This document shows, piece by piece, positions 30,560-41,417 of a DNA stretch of 64,000 nucleotides (its first letter is position 1; each line of letters begins with the position of its first letter). Position numbers and translations under genes: made by a program. Source of the DNA: Teratosphaeria epicoccoides (taxonomy: Eukaryota > Ascomycota > Dothideomycetes > Mycosphaerellales > Teratosphaeriaceae); contig JADDMT010000117.1 of the NCBI GenBank assembly GCA_021401465.1, positions 20,937 to 84,936 of the forward strand. The letters are read 5' to 3'. The notes under the pieces were generated by a model. The model had not been told where the DNA came from. It did no database searches and saw only the letters and a program-made list of their open reading frames with translations.

Positions 30560-33500
30560 ATGGACGAGGCACACAATCTTCTTGGTCTCGAGATCGACCG
30601 GATTCTCGACTCACCCTACCCAACACAGCTGAAGTCACTGCGTGACCTCGTGACGTCGAAATGCTCCGACGCCGACATCAACAAGTGCCTCCAGACAAGA
30701 CCATGTCGTGTCGACCAACTCGCCAGATGTCTCCTGGAAGGCCTGCAGCGATGGCCATATGTTCTGGACATCATCGCGAAGATGTCGCGGAACGTGCGGG
30801 TCCGGGACGCCCTCGTCGAATACGAGCCGACGTTGATCCATCAGCTGGTGTCGGAGGCCGTCAAGCCGGAGAGCCTGCGGTCCAAGTCTGCGGCAGCGAC
30901 GGTGTCGATGCTGTCGCACCGCCTGCCCAGCAACATCGCGCTCCCGTCGGGCGTGCAGACCCTGTTCTTGCGTCTGGTCGAGCACGCCGCGCACAAGCCA
31001 TCTACCGCGGCGCTCCAGCCGGTGCACGCCCTGCTCACAGGAACCTCGAGCATGCTCCTCGGCCTCTTGGCACACCAGACCCTGCGCGACTTCGAGGAGA
31101 AGGTGTTCCAGATCCTGCATCACAGCACGCGGCGGCCGCCGACAGAGGAAGATCCCCTCTTGACGCTGTACTGCCTGGCGCTCATGAAGATCGTGACGTC
31201 TGCGGCCGAAGACTCACTCGTGCTCACGAACAGCTTGTATCAGACGCAAGAGCTGCTCGCCAGCACCCAGCCGACGAGTCCGAAGTGGCACGCGACGGAG
31301 ATGCAGAAGTTCTTCTCCAGCAGCACGGACGCGCCTCGGACGATCAATCTTTTGTGTCTGAAGGCGATGTGGGCTTGCGCAACGTCTGCCGAGTCGCTCC
31401 AAGTCCGGCTGGAGGCGCTGAGTCTGGTGGGCGACTTGGTCGCTGCTGTGCCGGCGGAGATCAAGGATCTCTGGTGCTCGAGCAATTCTGCGCTTCTGCA
31501 GAAGATTCAGCAGAAGGCATTGGCTTGTTCTGCGGGTAGCGCTTTGCAGCTGAAGGCGTTCGCGTTTATTACGCAGCTTTGCAAGCCCGTGGATCTGCAG
31601 ATGGCGAGCATAGAGACGGCGAGAAGCTCTGTTTCGTCCATGGAGACGTTGGTCGACTCGTACGACCAGGATTCAGGAACCGCTTGGACCACTGGTATGA
31701 ACGCTCTGGCCGATTCCAGCACGGCGCTGGCGTTGGCCAGTGAGGCCGTGGAGCTAGTCACGGCAGCGAGGCCTTCACAGCTATTGAAGCAGTCTGCTGC
31801 ATTGGGACATGCGTTGCGAACCGTGAGTGCCCTGGTTGAAGACAGGCACGATATCGCGGAGGCTGGACTCATGGAGCTGGCATCATCAAAAATGGTTGGG
31901 CGGGTGCAGCAGCTTACGGATCAGATCAAGTCTCGGACTTGGAAAGAGACAGCTCACGATGCCGACTTGTCAGTCTGTCGTGGGGCATACTTGAATGCAC
32001 GCAATAGCATTGCTCAGGAGCTCAGTGCTTTCTTGATTCAATGCCTTCTGGGCAGACAAGAGGTAGAAGCCAGGGGAATTGCGCCTTCAACTGGCGCTTT
32101 GCTGCTCGAGCTCCATGCCCTGTCAGCATCTTCACGTGCTCCGTGTCCGCACCACACCAGAATGCTTTCCAGCTCGGGCACTGCAGTGACGTTTGCGGAA
32201 GACGATCGCAGCAACGACACTCTTTGTAGCGATTGGAGAGAAACACTGCACAATCATCTGGGCCACGATGCTAGTATGAAAGAGGCTGCCCTCAAGAAAC
32301 TGTTCGCCAAGGCATGCGAAGACCTTGAAAAACGGTGTGAAGGTGTCGAAGAGCCTCTGCGTTTGGAGAGAGAAGCTCGAGCTCACGTGCAGGACTTATA
32401 TGGTCAGTTGCAGGAGTCTTATGCTCGCCTGGAGAGCGAGTGTATCGATGGCAAGCTGAGATATGAGTCTGCTGTCGGCGAGAAGGATGATTTGATCACT
32501 GAGATGGATGCCCTACAACAGAGGGCTGACGAGCTCGTTGGAAGAGCGCAAGAACTGGAGGAGATGCTGCGGAGCTCGCGAGCAGAGTCCGATCAGAAGC
32601 TTGAGCGGCTGCAGAAGGTGATTGATGCTGCCCAGCTGGAACATGCGACAGCATTTGCCAGCAAAGAGGAAGACTTCGAAGAATTAGAGATGACTAATGC
32701 CGATCTGCACAAAGCGATCGATTGCACAAGGCGAGAGCTCGAAGAGGTTAACCGAGAGCTGAGGACCCTTCGTGATGCGAAGGACGTCCTGGAAGCAGAG
32801 AAGCGTGCCTTGCAAGCGGAACACGAAGGTTTGCTCGACGACCATCAGCGACTGGATGAGCAGGTCGAGGACATGCGCGTCGCCATGAATGGTCGCGAGC
32901 AATGCCTTCGTGACGCGGACCTCCATCGCGAAGCACTCGAGGCCGGGCTGGCCGCTGCCCGAGACGAGCTGGCCAACGAACGCCGCGCCCGTGAGCAACA
33001 GCTCCAACAAGAACGCGCCTTCGCGAAGGAGAACATCCAAGCCGCCAACGCCTCTCACAACAACACAATGGATCGCCTCGCGATTCAGCACGGCGAAGAA
33101 GCCGCCGGTCTCCATCGCCGGCTGTCAGATCTCCGCGAGCAAATGCAGCGAGCAGAAGACCGCCACCGCGCGGAGCTCTGGAAGAAAGACGACGAGGCCG
33201 ACGAGGCGCAGAAGCAGCTCGGCCGCTTGCAGCGCAGGCTCAAACAGAAAGACCAGCAGATCCAGCAAGCGAACGCCATGCGCCAGAATTTGATGGCCGC
33301 CATGGGTCTCGGTGGCAGCGCGCAACAGCCAAGTCTGCCTCATCGCGCTCGGGCCTCGGTGGCGAGGTCGCAGCAACTGGCAGAGGAAAGCCAGAGGGAG
33401 GGCCAGCCAACGCCCCCGTCGCCCACGTCCGCCAGTCTGGAGGATAGCCTGCTGGGGTGGGATCCGAGGGCATCGTCGATCACGTCCGGTGAGTCGCGGA

Positions 33501-33850
33501 GGGGTTCTACGCCCAAGCGCGCGGGAGCGAAGCAGTCTTTCAAGGCGTCGTCGCCGGCCAAGACCCGTCGGGGTGTCAGTGCGCGGACACGCGGGAGCGC
33601 GAGTGTTGTGGGCAGTGCTGGTGGGGGTGTTGGTAAGCGAGGACCATTGCGAGAGATGAGTGCCAACCGATCGCCGCGCAAGTTGGACGGCAATGCTGGG
33701 CTGGAGACGCCAAGCAGGAAGGCTGGTCCAGACGGCGATGAATTCGACGGCTCACCATTCGACGAAGGTGGGCTGTTCGATGGAACTGGTACGCAAGATG
33801 TACCCACGGCCCTGAGAGCAACGCATGAGGACGAAGAGACAGAAGTGTGA
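30560..33850 (+). CDS. Large coiled-coil protein with helical N-terminal half, function unknown
   Basis: Single exon, 1096 residues. Residues 1 to about 560 are Leu/Ala-rich helical repeats (RVDQLARCLLEGLQRWPYVL, LMKIVTSAAEDSLVLTN) resembling an ARM/HEAT-type solenoid. Residues about 570-915 form a long coiled coil with Glu/Arg/Gln heptads (KDDLITEMDALQQRADELVG, LRDLREQMQRAEDRHRAELW-like). The last ~180 residues are Ser/Pro/Arg-rich and basic (TPKRAGAKQSFKASSPAKTR), possibly a disordered nucleic-acid or microtubule-binding tail. I do not recognise the family. The architecture resembles scaffold, tethering or spindle/septum proteins, but that is only analogy. Start at the first Met of the frame. 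Confidence 0.8.
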   Translation: MDEAHNLLGLEIDRILDSPYPTQLKSLRDLVTSKCSDADINKCLQTRPCRVDQLARCLLEGLQRWPYVLDIIAKMSRNVRVRDALVEYEPTLIHQLVSEAVKPESLRSKSAAATVSMLSHRLPSNIALPSGVQTLFLRLVEHAAHKPSTAALQPVHALLTGTSSMLLGLLAHQTLRDFEEKVFQILHHSTRRPPTEEDPLLTLYCLALMKIVTSAAEDSLVLTNSLYQTQELLASTQPTSPKWHATEMQKFFSSSTDAPRTINLLCLKAMWACATSAESLQVRLEALSLVGDLVAAVPAEIKDLWCSSNSALLQKIQQKALACSAGSALQLKAFAFITQLCKPVDLQMASIETARSSVSSMETLVDSYDQDSGTAWTTGMNALADSSTALALASEAVELVTAARPSQLLKQSAALGHALRTVSALVEDRHDIAEAGLMELASSKMVGRVQQLTDQIKSRTWKETAHDADLSVCRGAYLNARNSIAQELSAFLIQCLLGRQEVEARGIAPSTGALLLELHALSASSRAPCPHHTRMLSSSGTAVTFAEDDRSNDTLCSDWRETLHNHLGHDASMKEAALKKLFAKACEDLEKRCEGVEEPLRLEREARAHVQDLYGQLQESYARLESECIDGKLRYESAVGEKDDLITEMDALQQRADELVGRAQELEEMLRSSRAESDQKLERLQKVIDAAQLEHATAFASKEEDFEELEMTNADLHKAIDCTRRELEEVNRELRTLRDAKDVLEAEKRALQAEHEGLLDDHQRLDEQVEDMRVAMNGREQCLRDADLHREALEAGLAAARDELANERRAREQQLQQERAFAKENIQAANASHNNTMDRLAIQHGEEAAGLHRRLSDLREQMQRAEDRHRAELWKKDDEADEAQKQLGRLQRRLKQKDQQIQQANAMRQNLMAAMGLGGSAQQPSLPHRARASVARSQQLAEESQREGQPTPPSPTSASLEDSLLGWDPRASSITSGESRRGSTPKRAGAKQSFKASSPAKTRRGVSARTRGSASVVGSAGGGVGKRGPLREMSANRSPRKLDGNAGLETPSRKAGPDGDEFDGSPFDEGGLFDGTGTQDVPTALRATHEDEETEV

Positions 33851-34152
33851 TACGTCTCTTTCGCACTTTTCCCCTTTTTCTGGTATTGCTCGTGTCGTCA
33901 AGTGCTCGGTCAGGTGTCTATCTCCCTTGTGTTACCCTGGAGTGCGCCGCTTCCGGCCCATTTAGCCTGACTCATGATACACATTGGACACTACCTTGCG
34001 CTCGGCGTGTTCAGTGCCTCTCTCAAGCTGTCTTGCTGGAATCTCAACGTTCATATAGCGGTCGTCCAATGTCCCGTTTGTTGCCTATCAAGGTGCCCCG
34101 GCCGCCCACCTAGCAGACCAAAAATGTGTCGTATGTACTATTCCAGCATTCA
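33851..34152. other. Short convergent intergenic gap
   Basis: 302 bp between the stop of the coiled-coil gene and the stop of the receptor gene, which point at each other. Nothing distinct seen. Confidence 0.4.
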
Positions 34153-35622
34153 TCACGATTTTCTGGCACGGGATGCGTATGTTGGACTGTTCGTCGTCAT
34201 ATTCGAAAAGTCCGACTCCTTTCTCTGACCTCTGCGCAATTCTTGGACACCGACCGTGATCTCCGTCTTGTTGAAACCCGATCCCGTGAGGATCGGGTCC
34301 ACGCTCTCCGACGCACTAGGTGGACGTTCGGAGTCTTGCAGGTCGAAGCTTGCGTGCGGGCGGCGCACAGCATCCCTAGTAGGCTCGTAGTTGTCGAACA
34401 TCTGCCGGCCTTCCACTGTGACCGTCCTCGTGTGCGTGATGCCCGTGCCCAGTTCGCTGTCGAGGTTGCCCATCGTGCCTGCGCTCTTAGTCGTATGGCC
34501 GGACATGGTGTCCCTGAGCAAGCGCCGCCTTGTGAGGGTGTACAGTAAGCTGTCAACCCAACCGCAGCTGGTGATCAAAGCGCCGCAGACGCACGAGGTG
34601 ACATCGCTCGCAGCGGCACCATCGTGAGACATGGACCACATGCGTGTTGCAGAAAGTGGCAGTGTTAAGAGCACATAGACACATGGATATAGCGTCATCA
34701 GCATTGTCACGCGGTTGACGGCTTGAACGGTGGCTGCACTGGGCAAGTTGGTAGCGCCGGGACTACCAGCCAAGAGATGGCTGGTTTTCCGGCGTAATGC
34801 CACGAAAGTCATGACATATATCACGATGGTGCCGAACTGGACGATCTAGCAGGAATCAGCAGATGCCTCTTGCCGGCCCGGTCTGGCTCACTCACGAAAA
34901 GCCAGATGTAGTGGCACGCCAGTCGGTCGACTTCGTACGCAGACGAGACCCAACACCAAGCTCCGGCTCGAACGAACTGTTGAGCATTCAGTCAGAGCCA
35001 CTTTGATTCAATGGAAGGGACGGACATATGTGTTTCCATGGATGCCAATGCCAACCCCCGTCAAGAAGAAGGCAAACGCCCAGATGCCTACGACGGCCAC
35101 GGCAAAATGGCTAGCTCTCAAGCGTCCTCCGTACACCGCCGTGTAGAAGGTGTGGAGTGCAATGGCAAGAACGAAGAGACCGGAAGCGACATCGCCGCTG
35201 TGTATGAGCCAACCTTGTGCGAAGCATGCCTATGCCGATGTCAGTCATGCTCGAAGTGTCAACGATGGAAGAGAAGTTACCTGCGAAGGAGCCAAGATGG
35301 CGTTGAGGCGGATCCAGTGGAAACTGATGACAAAGGAGCTGCTCTGCTGCAGATCTGCCAGCAGCAAGTTCAAAACGAGCACGACGTATTGGTTGTACCC
35401 GATCCAGCTCTTGTAGTGCGAGCGCCAGCTGATGAAGCGGAAGCCGATGAAGCAGATCAATGCTGACGTTGACAGCACCGATATCAAGCCGAGAATGCCC
35501 AGTGGTATGAGCCCGTAGCGAAGAGTGTCGTTCAGGTGCGACTGGCTATACGGCGGCGGAAAGTACTGGCCCCCATGTGTCTGGACCTTGGGCTCATACG
35601 GCGCTGGACCCGAATCGGCCAT
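34153..35622 (-). CDS. Seven-helix receptor, Git3/Gpr1-like GPCR
   Basis: Predicted 439 residues. Exons on the minus strand: 35622-35281, 35229-35026, 34976-34896, 34845-34153. The introns are 51, 49 and 50 bp, all phase 0. Joining restores LNAILAPSQACFAQGWLIHS and NTYFVRAGAWCWVSSAYEVD. The N-terminus is short and polar (MADSGPAPYEPKV), followed by TM1 (GLIPLGILGLISVLSTSALI), TM2 with NQYVVLVLNLLLADLQQS, TM3 after GDVASG, and the extracellular-loop Cys in GAWCW. After an RRKTSH loop come TM6-TM7 (NRVTMLMTLYPCVYVLL; LITSCGWVDSLLYTLTRR). A ~120-residue Ser/Thr tail follows. The pattern fits fungal Git3/Gpr1-type glucose or nutrient receptors acting through G-alpha/cAMP; the ligand is unknown. 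An alternative upstream Met (35676) is in frame. Confidence 0.78.
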
Positions 35623-37454
35623 TTTGGCAATTTTCCAGCGTCCAAGATAAGGAGAGGATGCACGGCGTGTGATCAAGACATCATCCTTACAGCGCGATTT
35701 CCAGAGGCAGTTGCAAAGGAGGGAAGACGCGAGTTCCCGCAGAGTGATGCGACGGCCGTGGAATCTCCTGGTCGCAAGGTGCAGGCTAGCGGTGACGAGG
35801 TGATGAAAAGGGTCGTGAAGCAGTTGTGCAGGTACACCGGGCTAGAAAGTCATTTGCGTGGGAGGCGGCACAGCGGTCTTCCAGCCCTTTGCCCGGTCGC
35901 AACTTTACGCGTGCCAGGCATGTTAGGATGGTCGGACGAGCAGTTGCATGGGTGATGGAGCTCTCAGTCTCGACTCGACAGTATCGCCATCTGCCAAGCG
36001 ATCTCGCGTCGGTGTGGAGGGATGATGCTCGATGAGTGGGGTCCACGATGGTGCAAGTGCACATGGGTCCTGAATGAAGCAAGAACCCACCTGCACATCA
36101 ACATGAACTTCGACCAAGGCCATGATTTTTATTATTAAACTCAGCGCAACAGCCAAGCAGCCCTCCAGGCGTGCCGCAGTTTCAGAACCATCATCCGGGC
36201 GATCCGTCACCCAGGACATCGTACGGTACACTTCGTACTCCCGGAGCTAGTGTTCAGGGTAGAATGGGAGAGCAGAAGGTAGGATCCGCACACGAAGCTG
36301 AGAAGGCGCGCGTCCAACTTCCACACCTGCGTGCATGTCCGGTGTCCGGTGTCCGGTGTACCTGCATGTCGTTCATGCCGCTGGCCCGTCTGCAGGAACC
36401 GACCGGTCCCGCCGTCCCCAGATCCAGGCGCGAACGGTGACCATTGCTGGGCCTGCTCGAAGAGGTTAAAGCGGGACGGTTGAACGTGATGACCGTGACC
36501 GCCGTCGATGCCGTAGAGTGCCATCAGGGCGGCGCGGAGAGCAGCTGCGTGTGTGTGCCAGGGCCACAGGCATGCAGCACTCTACCTGCTCATACGGAGT
36601 AGTGAGGCAGTGCACATGGTCTGCCCGATCTCAGCACGTGCAGGGCGCGACGACAACAATGCAGCCAAGAGGACTGGAGGGGTGGAGTGGAAAATGATAG
36701 ATGCGGAATGGAAGGAATGTTGAAGCAAGCTTTCACGCCCGCTTCTAGTCAACAATAAATCTTCAGCACTACACCAGCACCCCAGCGTGAGTCGGTGAGC
36801 TGCTACTACTACCTACCTCATACAGTACATGACCTGCCGACGCAATGCTGTTTGTGCAGGTTTCGAAGATCACGCTGTTTGTTATGGCTCGCGAGAGACA
36901 GACTCTTTGCCTCTCATCATTCTGCGAGTCCAACACCTCGGCTTTGCCCCAGCCCGGCCATCGCGCCCGCACTCGGCCCTGTAAAGTGTGTATCATGAGC
37001 GCGAAAGCGCTCGATGCAAACCGGTTCACATCCCCTGCTCGATCCGGGGATGACGGTTGCCCAGGGTGCAATCAGGCTGGTAGCCACCACTGGCAACCAC
37101 AACTGCAGATTGCAATAATTAATGCGCCCATCCCCTCACTCACCTGATCATGGTCGAACACCTCGTGACCCTGTCTGTTGAGTCCAGCGATCAACGCTGC
37201 GCGTGAACCATGTTCACTACACCCTCTCCAGCCGCATCTCCATCTCCATCGTCGCAAATGAATCACCAGGATCTCCTCCCACGTGATTCGACCTCGCCAA
37301 ACTCCCCTCGGCGCCTCTTGCTTGACCGGGAGCTGGCCGGCCCAGTCGGCATCATCTGCAAACTGTAACACAAGCCGTTTCACAGTACGAAACGTGGTTG
37401 GCGATCATGTTAGGAGCCGCTACTCCCAGAGTGCCTCATGTCCGCACCCCGCAA
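35623..37454. other. Intergenic stretch, 1.8 kb
   Basis: No gene supported on either strand. A short direct repeat of ccggtgtccggtgt occurs at about 36340-36357. The left part should hold the promoter of the receptor gene (minus strand). Confidence 0.4.
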
Positions 37455-40400
37455 TCATGGCTGGGATGAGAGACTTGCGTGGAGCACGCCATCCTCCATC
37501 GGCTCTCCGGCAGGCAAAGCCGAGGCGGAAAAAAGATCCTCATCGTGCAGTCCTGTGCGGACAGCAGTGGCTGCATTCTCAACCACGACAACTTCCGGTA
37601 ACTCCTCGAGCTCGAAGTCTGGCCCAAGCAGATCCGCGTACGCTCTGTTCGGCGGAGCCCTGCGCGGCGCATGGACGTTCGTAGGCATCCTGCTGGTGGG
37701 CCCTTGCCTCTTCGCGATAAGCCCAAGCTCCCTCGGGAAGATCCAAGGGAACGACATGAAGGGCATGTTGTCGGATGTCATTCTGGTGCGGATGAATTGT
37801 CCGCCAACAAGCCTGGTTTCCTGCATCGCTTCACGGGCGTCGCCAACCTCTTTCGCGGTCGCGACGTACATCGCCGCAATGAAAGGTGCCATCTTTGTCC
37901 AATCACGTTGTGAGTTCGTCGTGCCGGCTCGCTCACAACAGAGCTCCTGAAAGTGCTGCTTGACGCAGCCCACCTTCTCGCCAATGTCCTCGGAGAATTT
38001 GTAGTCATTGTCCTGGTTATGGGCAAGGACGTACGACGTCCATACCTCGAACTCAGTTCGAATGCCGTACTGGGCCATGAGACGGCGAATTGCCGCGTCA
38101 TACTGCTGCTTGACCTCGCGAACTTCATCAAGGAGCTGGTCTTCTGGCTGGTAGGTGTCGAGGATGCGCGCATCGAATGAGAGTTCCCATTCGGGGTGGA
38201 AGTCTACGAGTCTGACCGCATTGTATACCTGGCCAATGGCTTTGCTGGATTTATAGCATGGCGGCTTCTCAGACCAGTGTGGCTTTCGTCCCTTGAACCT
38301 GAGTCGCTCCGGAAATGTGGCAGGTACGCCAGTCTTAGCGTAGTCGACTGCCATGGAGTGCAAATGCGCAAGCGCCATGCACTCCTCGCTCTTCACGCCT
38401 TCTTCCCGGCGGTCTGCCCAGTATCTGTGAGCAACCGCAATCTGTCCAAGGTTCTCATTCTTCATGTGAGTGACAAAGAATGAAATAATGTCCTGAACCG
38501 TGACCTCGCCACTCGCGACTACTGGCCTTGGTCCCGTGTAGTCCATGGCTTGGTGGTTCCACTCATTGGGTGGCGGCATAATTTCACGATCCCACATGAC
38601 CAGATAATCGTCACCATCAAGATCGCCGCCTGAACACATGTTGGGCAAAGGCCGGTCGCCGGTCTGTGGGAACACCACGCAGTTCTTGAGGTGGTGAAGA
38701 GCAGGCACGTCGACCGCCTTGACCATACGTATATCACCTGCATGTAGAGAAGGGTTACGCGCGACCATGCATATTTCGGTGATGACCTTGTACCTGCCCG
38801 TGCCTTTCCCACGGCTTGTGTCGTCAACCTGGACGAAGATCTCTGGCAGACTGGCTTCATCGCGAAGTACGTCATCTGCCGAATGGATGTCATCAAAATG
38901 ACCCTTGAGAGTCGCCGTCTCGTCAATGCAGCCGAGCACGAATGCGCCGTTCTCGATCGGGATTTTGGCCTTTTCCTTCAGGTATTTCAGCCACCACGCC
39001 CTCCAGAGCCGAAGACACGAGTGCATAAACGGATCGCGTGCCGCCATGAAACCGTCATAGATCATGTCGGCAAGCACCAGGGCTGTGCCGTTGCCGTCTA
39101 TCTTTTGGTTTAATTCTTGTAACGCCACGTGCTCATCGGTCATGGCATCCTGGAGCCGCTGCACATTTCGGGACATTTTGTCGAAGAACGGCCGAGCAGG
39201 TACACCGAGAGATTCAAGGACAGCTATCAGCTGAATGTTGAGGTGGGCTCCAGCAAACTTGGAAACACGGCAGATTCCCAAGCTGAAGTCATTCGCTTCA
39301 AATTTCTTCTGGCTGTCTCGATACTGGATGACTTTGCCTTTGATATCAGGGTCGACAGCAAGCACGCCCTTACAGCCCGCCATGCGGAACTGGAAGACGG
39401 ACGGAAAATCGTTGTCCGAGTGGTGATAGCTGTGCTCGTGAGCAATGATGCGCGCCAAGAATGGTGAGATCTTTCCCACGCCATCACTGAATTTATGACC
39501 GTGGCGCTGGATCTCCTCAATCCTCTCGGCTCTGATTCCGCTGCCAGCATAAGGGATGGCTTTGGTTGTCGAGAAGCTCTGTCCGAGACGGGCTGCATAC
39601 TTTGCAACTTCTTTTATGCCGCTGAAGTTGCCCATCCAGCTGCGGACATCCGCGGCGGTGAGACTCCCGGTCGAAGCAAAGAAATATGCGCCATGCTCCT
39701 TGAACTGCGCGTTACCAAATGCGAGAAACTCGTAGTGTCTGTCACCGATCTTGACTCCGTTTTGCATGGTGCGGTAGACATGGGTCAGCACCTCAGTCAT
39801 GCTCTTGTCCTGACCGCGGATCTTCCCCTTCCAGCGCTCGTCAGTGAATTTGACGCGCAGGAAACGATCTTCATGGTCCCGAAACCTGCGCACGACCCGG
39901 TTCGATGTTTCCATCACTCTCGTGGCGAAGTATATTGTACTCGGCGTGACTGTCGCGGCTGGAATCATCGTGCATTGCGGCTTGTCTTTTCTTTTGGTCA
40001 ATATGAGCGAGCGTTGCAGGTGGAAAACTTCCATCGGGTTATAATAGTGTTTCCTGTTATCGGCTACCTTCTCAAGGAGCTTGATGGCAGTCTCGGGTTG
40101 CAATTCGAGCAGTCTGTACACAAAGCTTGGAGTAATGTTGCAGCCAGGTATGAGACCTTGGCTGACACAAACCTCCAGTTGATAGCGCACGAGAAATGCA
40201 AGCTGAGCAGCTGGGGCAGCAGTCAACTCATCTAGGGCGGAAAGCGCCTTCAACCTGGAACGGTGACCTGCACTTTGCTCTGGGTTTCCTGCCCATGACT
40301 GCATATCGTGGACGGAGCCGTAACGGAAAGCGACAGGGAGGGAGGACACTGCCACGTTATGGTCGGAGAGCAGCGTGCCGATGGCATTGAAGTCGATGAG

Positions 40401-41417
40401 GGATGCAGTCTCTTTGCTGATCACAAGCCTGTAGGTCAGCCACTGACCGACGTCGAATGACACTGCTTCCCGGTGCAATTGCGTGATGGCGTCGCTGGGT
40501 CGATGATGCTGATCGATACCGGTTCGGCGAAACCATAATTGTGTGTCTTTCCACTCAGATACCTTTGCATCGTGAGTTGACCTGATGTCATCGGTCTTGC
40601 GCCAGAGAAGCGGAGGTAGCTCGAAGCTGAACGTCAGGATAGTGTTCTCCTTCTCGTCTCGGAGTCTATGAATTTGGCGCATATGAGCAAGGTCGATTGA
40701 GATCCTGTACTCATGATCTTGGGGCGCTGGATGTCCTTGAATGGACTTCCACGGGAAGCTGAGCTTCAGCTCATGGTGTCGCTCGCTGAGACTCAATTCG
40801 ACGGGTATCTTCGGGTTGGGAAGAGCTCTGAACATGCCAAGCATGTTGTTCGGCTGCTCCATTGCTCCAACGTCCATCTGGACTGCAGACACGCTGACCT
40901 CATCATGCGAGCGCGACAGGTTATTGCTTGACTTCATCTGCTCCGGTCTGCCAGACATGTCGAGGACTGAGAATTCGAGTCTGTGTTGAAGGCCGTCCAA
41001 GGAGCACACGCTCATGCCGTTCTGAAGCCAGAGCCCGGTTCTTGGCGGCGGCTTGAACGTCACATACGCCGCCCTCTTCCCATCGCCTTGCGGCTCCTGG
41101 AGGTCAATGCGTGACAAGGCACCATAGCTGCTCAGCGTTTGATACATTTCCCATGTGCCCCAGCCTTGTGGGACACCGCGCACGCGAATCTTCAGGTATT
41201 CTAGATCGGCCCGCAATGTCTGTCTTCTCGATTTGCTCAAGGGTCTTGTGCTTCGCTGCTGCACATTGGAAGTGCCGTTCGTTCGCTGTGCGAGTGGATT
41301 GCTGCGAGCTGAAGCTCCTTGTGGTGAGCCGTTCGCCTGATCACGGGGAGCAAGGGTGGGACGAGGCGGCGTTGCTTGCTTGCCTGCCGCGGCACGGCGG
41401 TGTGGACTGAGAACCAT
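37455..41417 (-). CDS. RNA-dependent RNA polymerase (RNA silencing)
   Basis: Single exon, 1320 residues. Cellular RdRPs (PF05183; QDE-1/SAD-1/RRP-3 in Neurospora) make double-stranded RNA for Dicer in quelling or meiotic silencing. An N-terminal RRM-like segment (LKIRVRGVPQGWGTWEMYQ, about 70-130) precedes the core. Core blocks include FQFRMAGCKGVLAVDP, LGCIDETATLKGHFDD and the catalytic loop CSGGDLDGDDYLVMWD, with the three metal-binding aspartates at D932, D934 and D936. DYTGPRP and KPPCYKSSKAIGQVYN follow as expected. The length fits fungal RdRPs. No frameshift or stop is seen, so the gene looks functional. By the N-terminal RRM and the VDETGTL-like block I lean to the SAD-1/RRP-3 side, not firmly. 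Confidence 0.92.
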   Translation of the reverse strand: MVLSPHRRAAAGKQATPPRPTLAPRDQANGSPQGASARSNPLAQRTNGTSNVQQRSTRPLSKSRRQTLRADLEYLKIRVRGVPQGWGTWEMYQTLSSYGALSRIDLQEPQGDGKRAAYVTFKPPPRTGLWLQNGMSVCSLDGLQHRLEFSVLDMSGRPEQMKSSNNLSRSHDEVSVSAVQMDVGAMEQPNNMLGMFRALPNPKIPVELSLSERHHELKLSFPWKSIQGHPAPQDHEYRISIDLAHMRQIHRLRDEKENTILTFSFELPPLLWRKTDDIRSTHDAKVSEWKDTQLWFRRTGIDQHHRPSDAITQLHREAVSFDVGQWLTYRLVISKETASLIDFNAIGTLLSDHNVAVSSLPVAFRYGSVHDMQSWAGNPEQSAGHRSRLKALSALDELTAAPAAQLAFLVRYQLEVCVSQGLIPGCNITPSFVYRLLELQPETAIKLLEKVADNRKHYYNPMEVFHLQRSLILTKRKDKPQCTMIPAATVTPSTIYFATRVMETSNRVVRRFRDHEDRFLRVKFTDERWKGKIRGQDKSMTEVLTHVYRTMQNGVKIGDRHYEFLAFGNAQFKEHGAYFFASTGSLTAADVRSWMGNFSGIKEVAKYAARLGQSFSTTKAIPYAGSGIRAERIEEIQRHGHKFSDGVGKISPFLARIIAHEHSYHHSDNDFPSVFQFRMAGCKGVLAVDPDIKGKVIQYRDSQKKFEANDFSLGICRVSKFAGAHLNIQLIAVLESLGVPARPFFDKMSRNVQRLQDAMTDEHVALQELNQKIDGNGTALVLADMIYDGFMAARDPFMHSCLRLWRAWWLKYLKEKAKIPIENGAFVLGCIDETATLKGHFDDIHSADDVLRDEASLPEIFVQVDDTSRGKGTGRYKVITEICMVARNPSLHAGDIRMVKAVDVPALHHLKNCVVFPQTGDRPLPNMCSGGDLDGDDYLVMWDREIMPPPNEWNHQAMDYTGPRPVVASGEVTVQDIISFFVTHMKNENLGQIAVAHRYWADRREEGVKSEECMALAHLHSMAVDYAKTGVPATFPERLRFKGRKPHWSEKPPCYKSSKAIGQVYNAVRLVDFHPEWELSFDARILDTYQPEDQLLDEVREVKQQYDAAIRRLMAQYGIRTEFEVWTSYVLAHNQDNDYKFSEDIGEKVGCVKQHFQELCCERAGTTNSQRDWTKMAPFIAAMYVATAKEVGDAREAMQETRLVGGQFIRTRMTSDNMPFMSFPWIFPRELGLIAKRQGPTSRMPTNVHAPRRAPPNRAYADLLGPDFELEELPEVVVVENAATAVRTGLHDEDLFSASALPAGEPMEDGVLHASLSSQP

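Noticed and set aside
36340..36357. Short direct repeat ccggtgtccggtgtccggtg
   Set aside because: Only about two and a half copies; no flanking structure to suggest a mobile element or CRISPR-like array.
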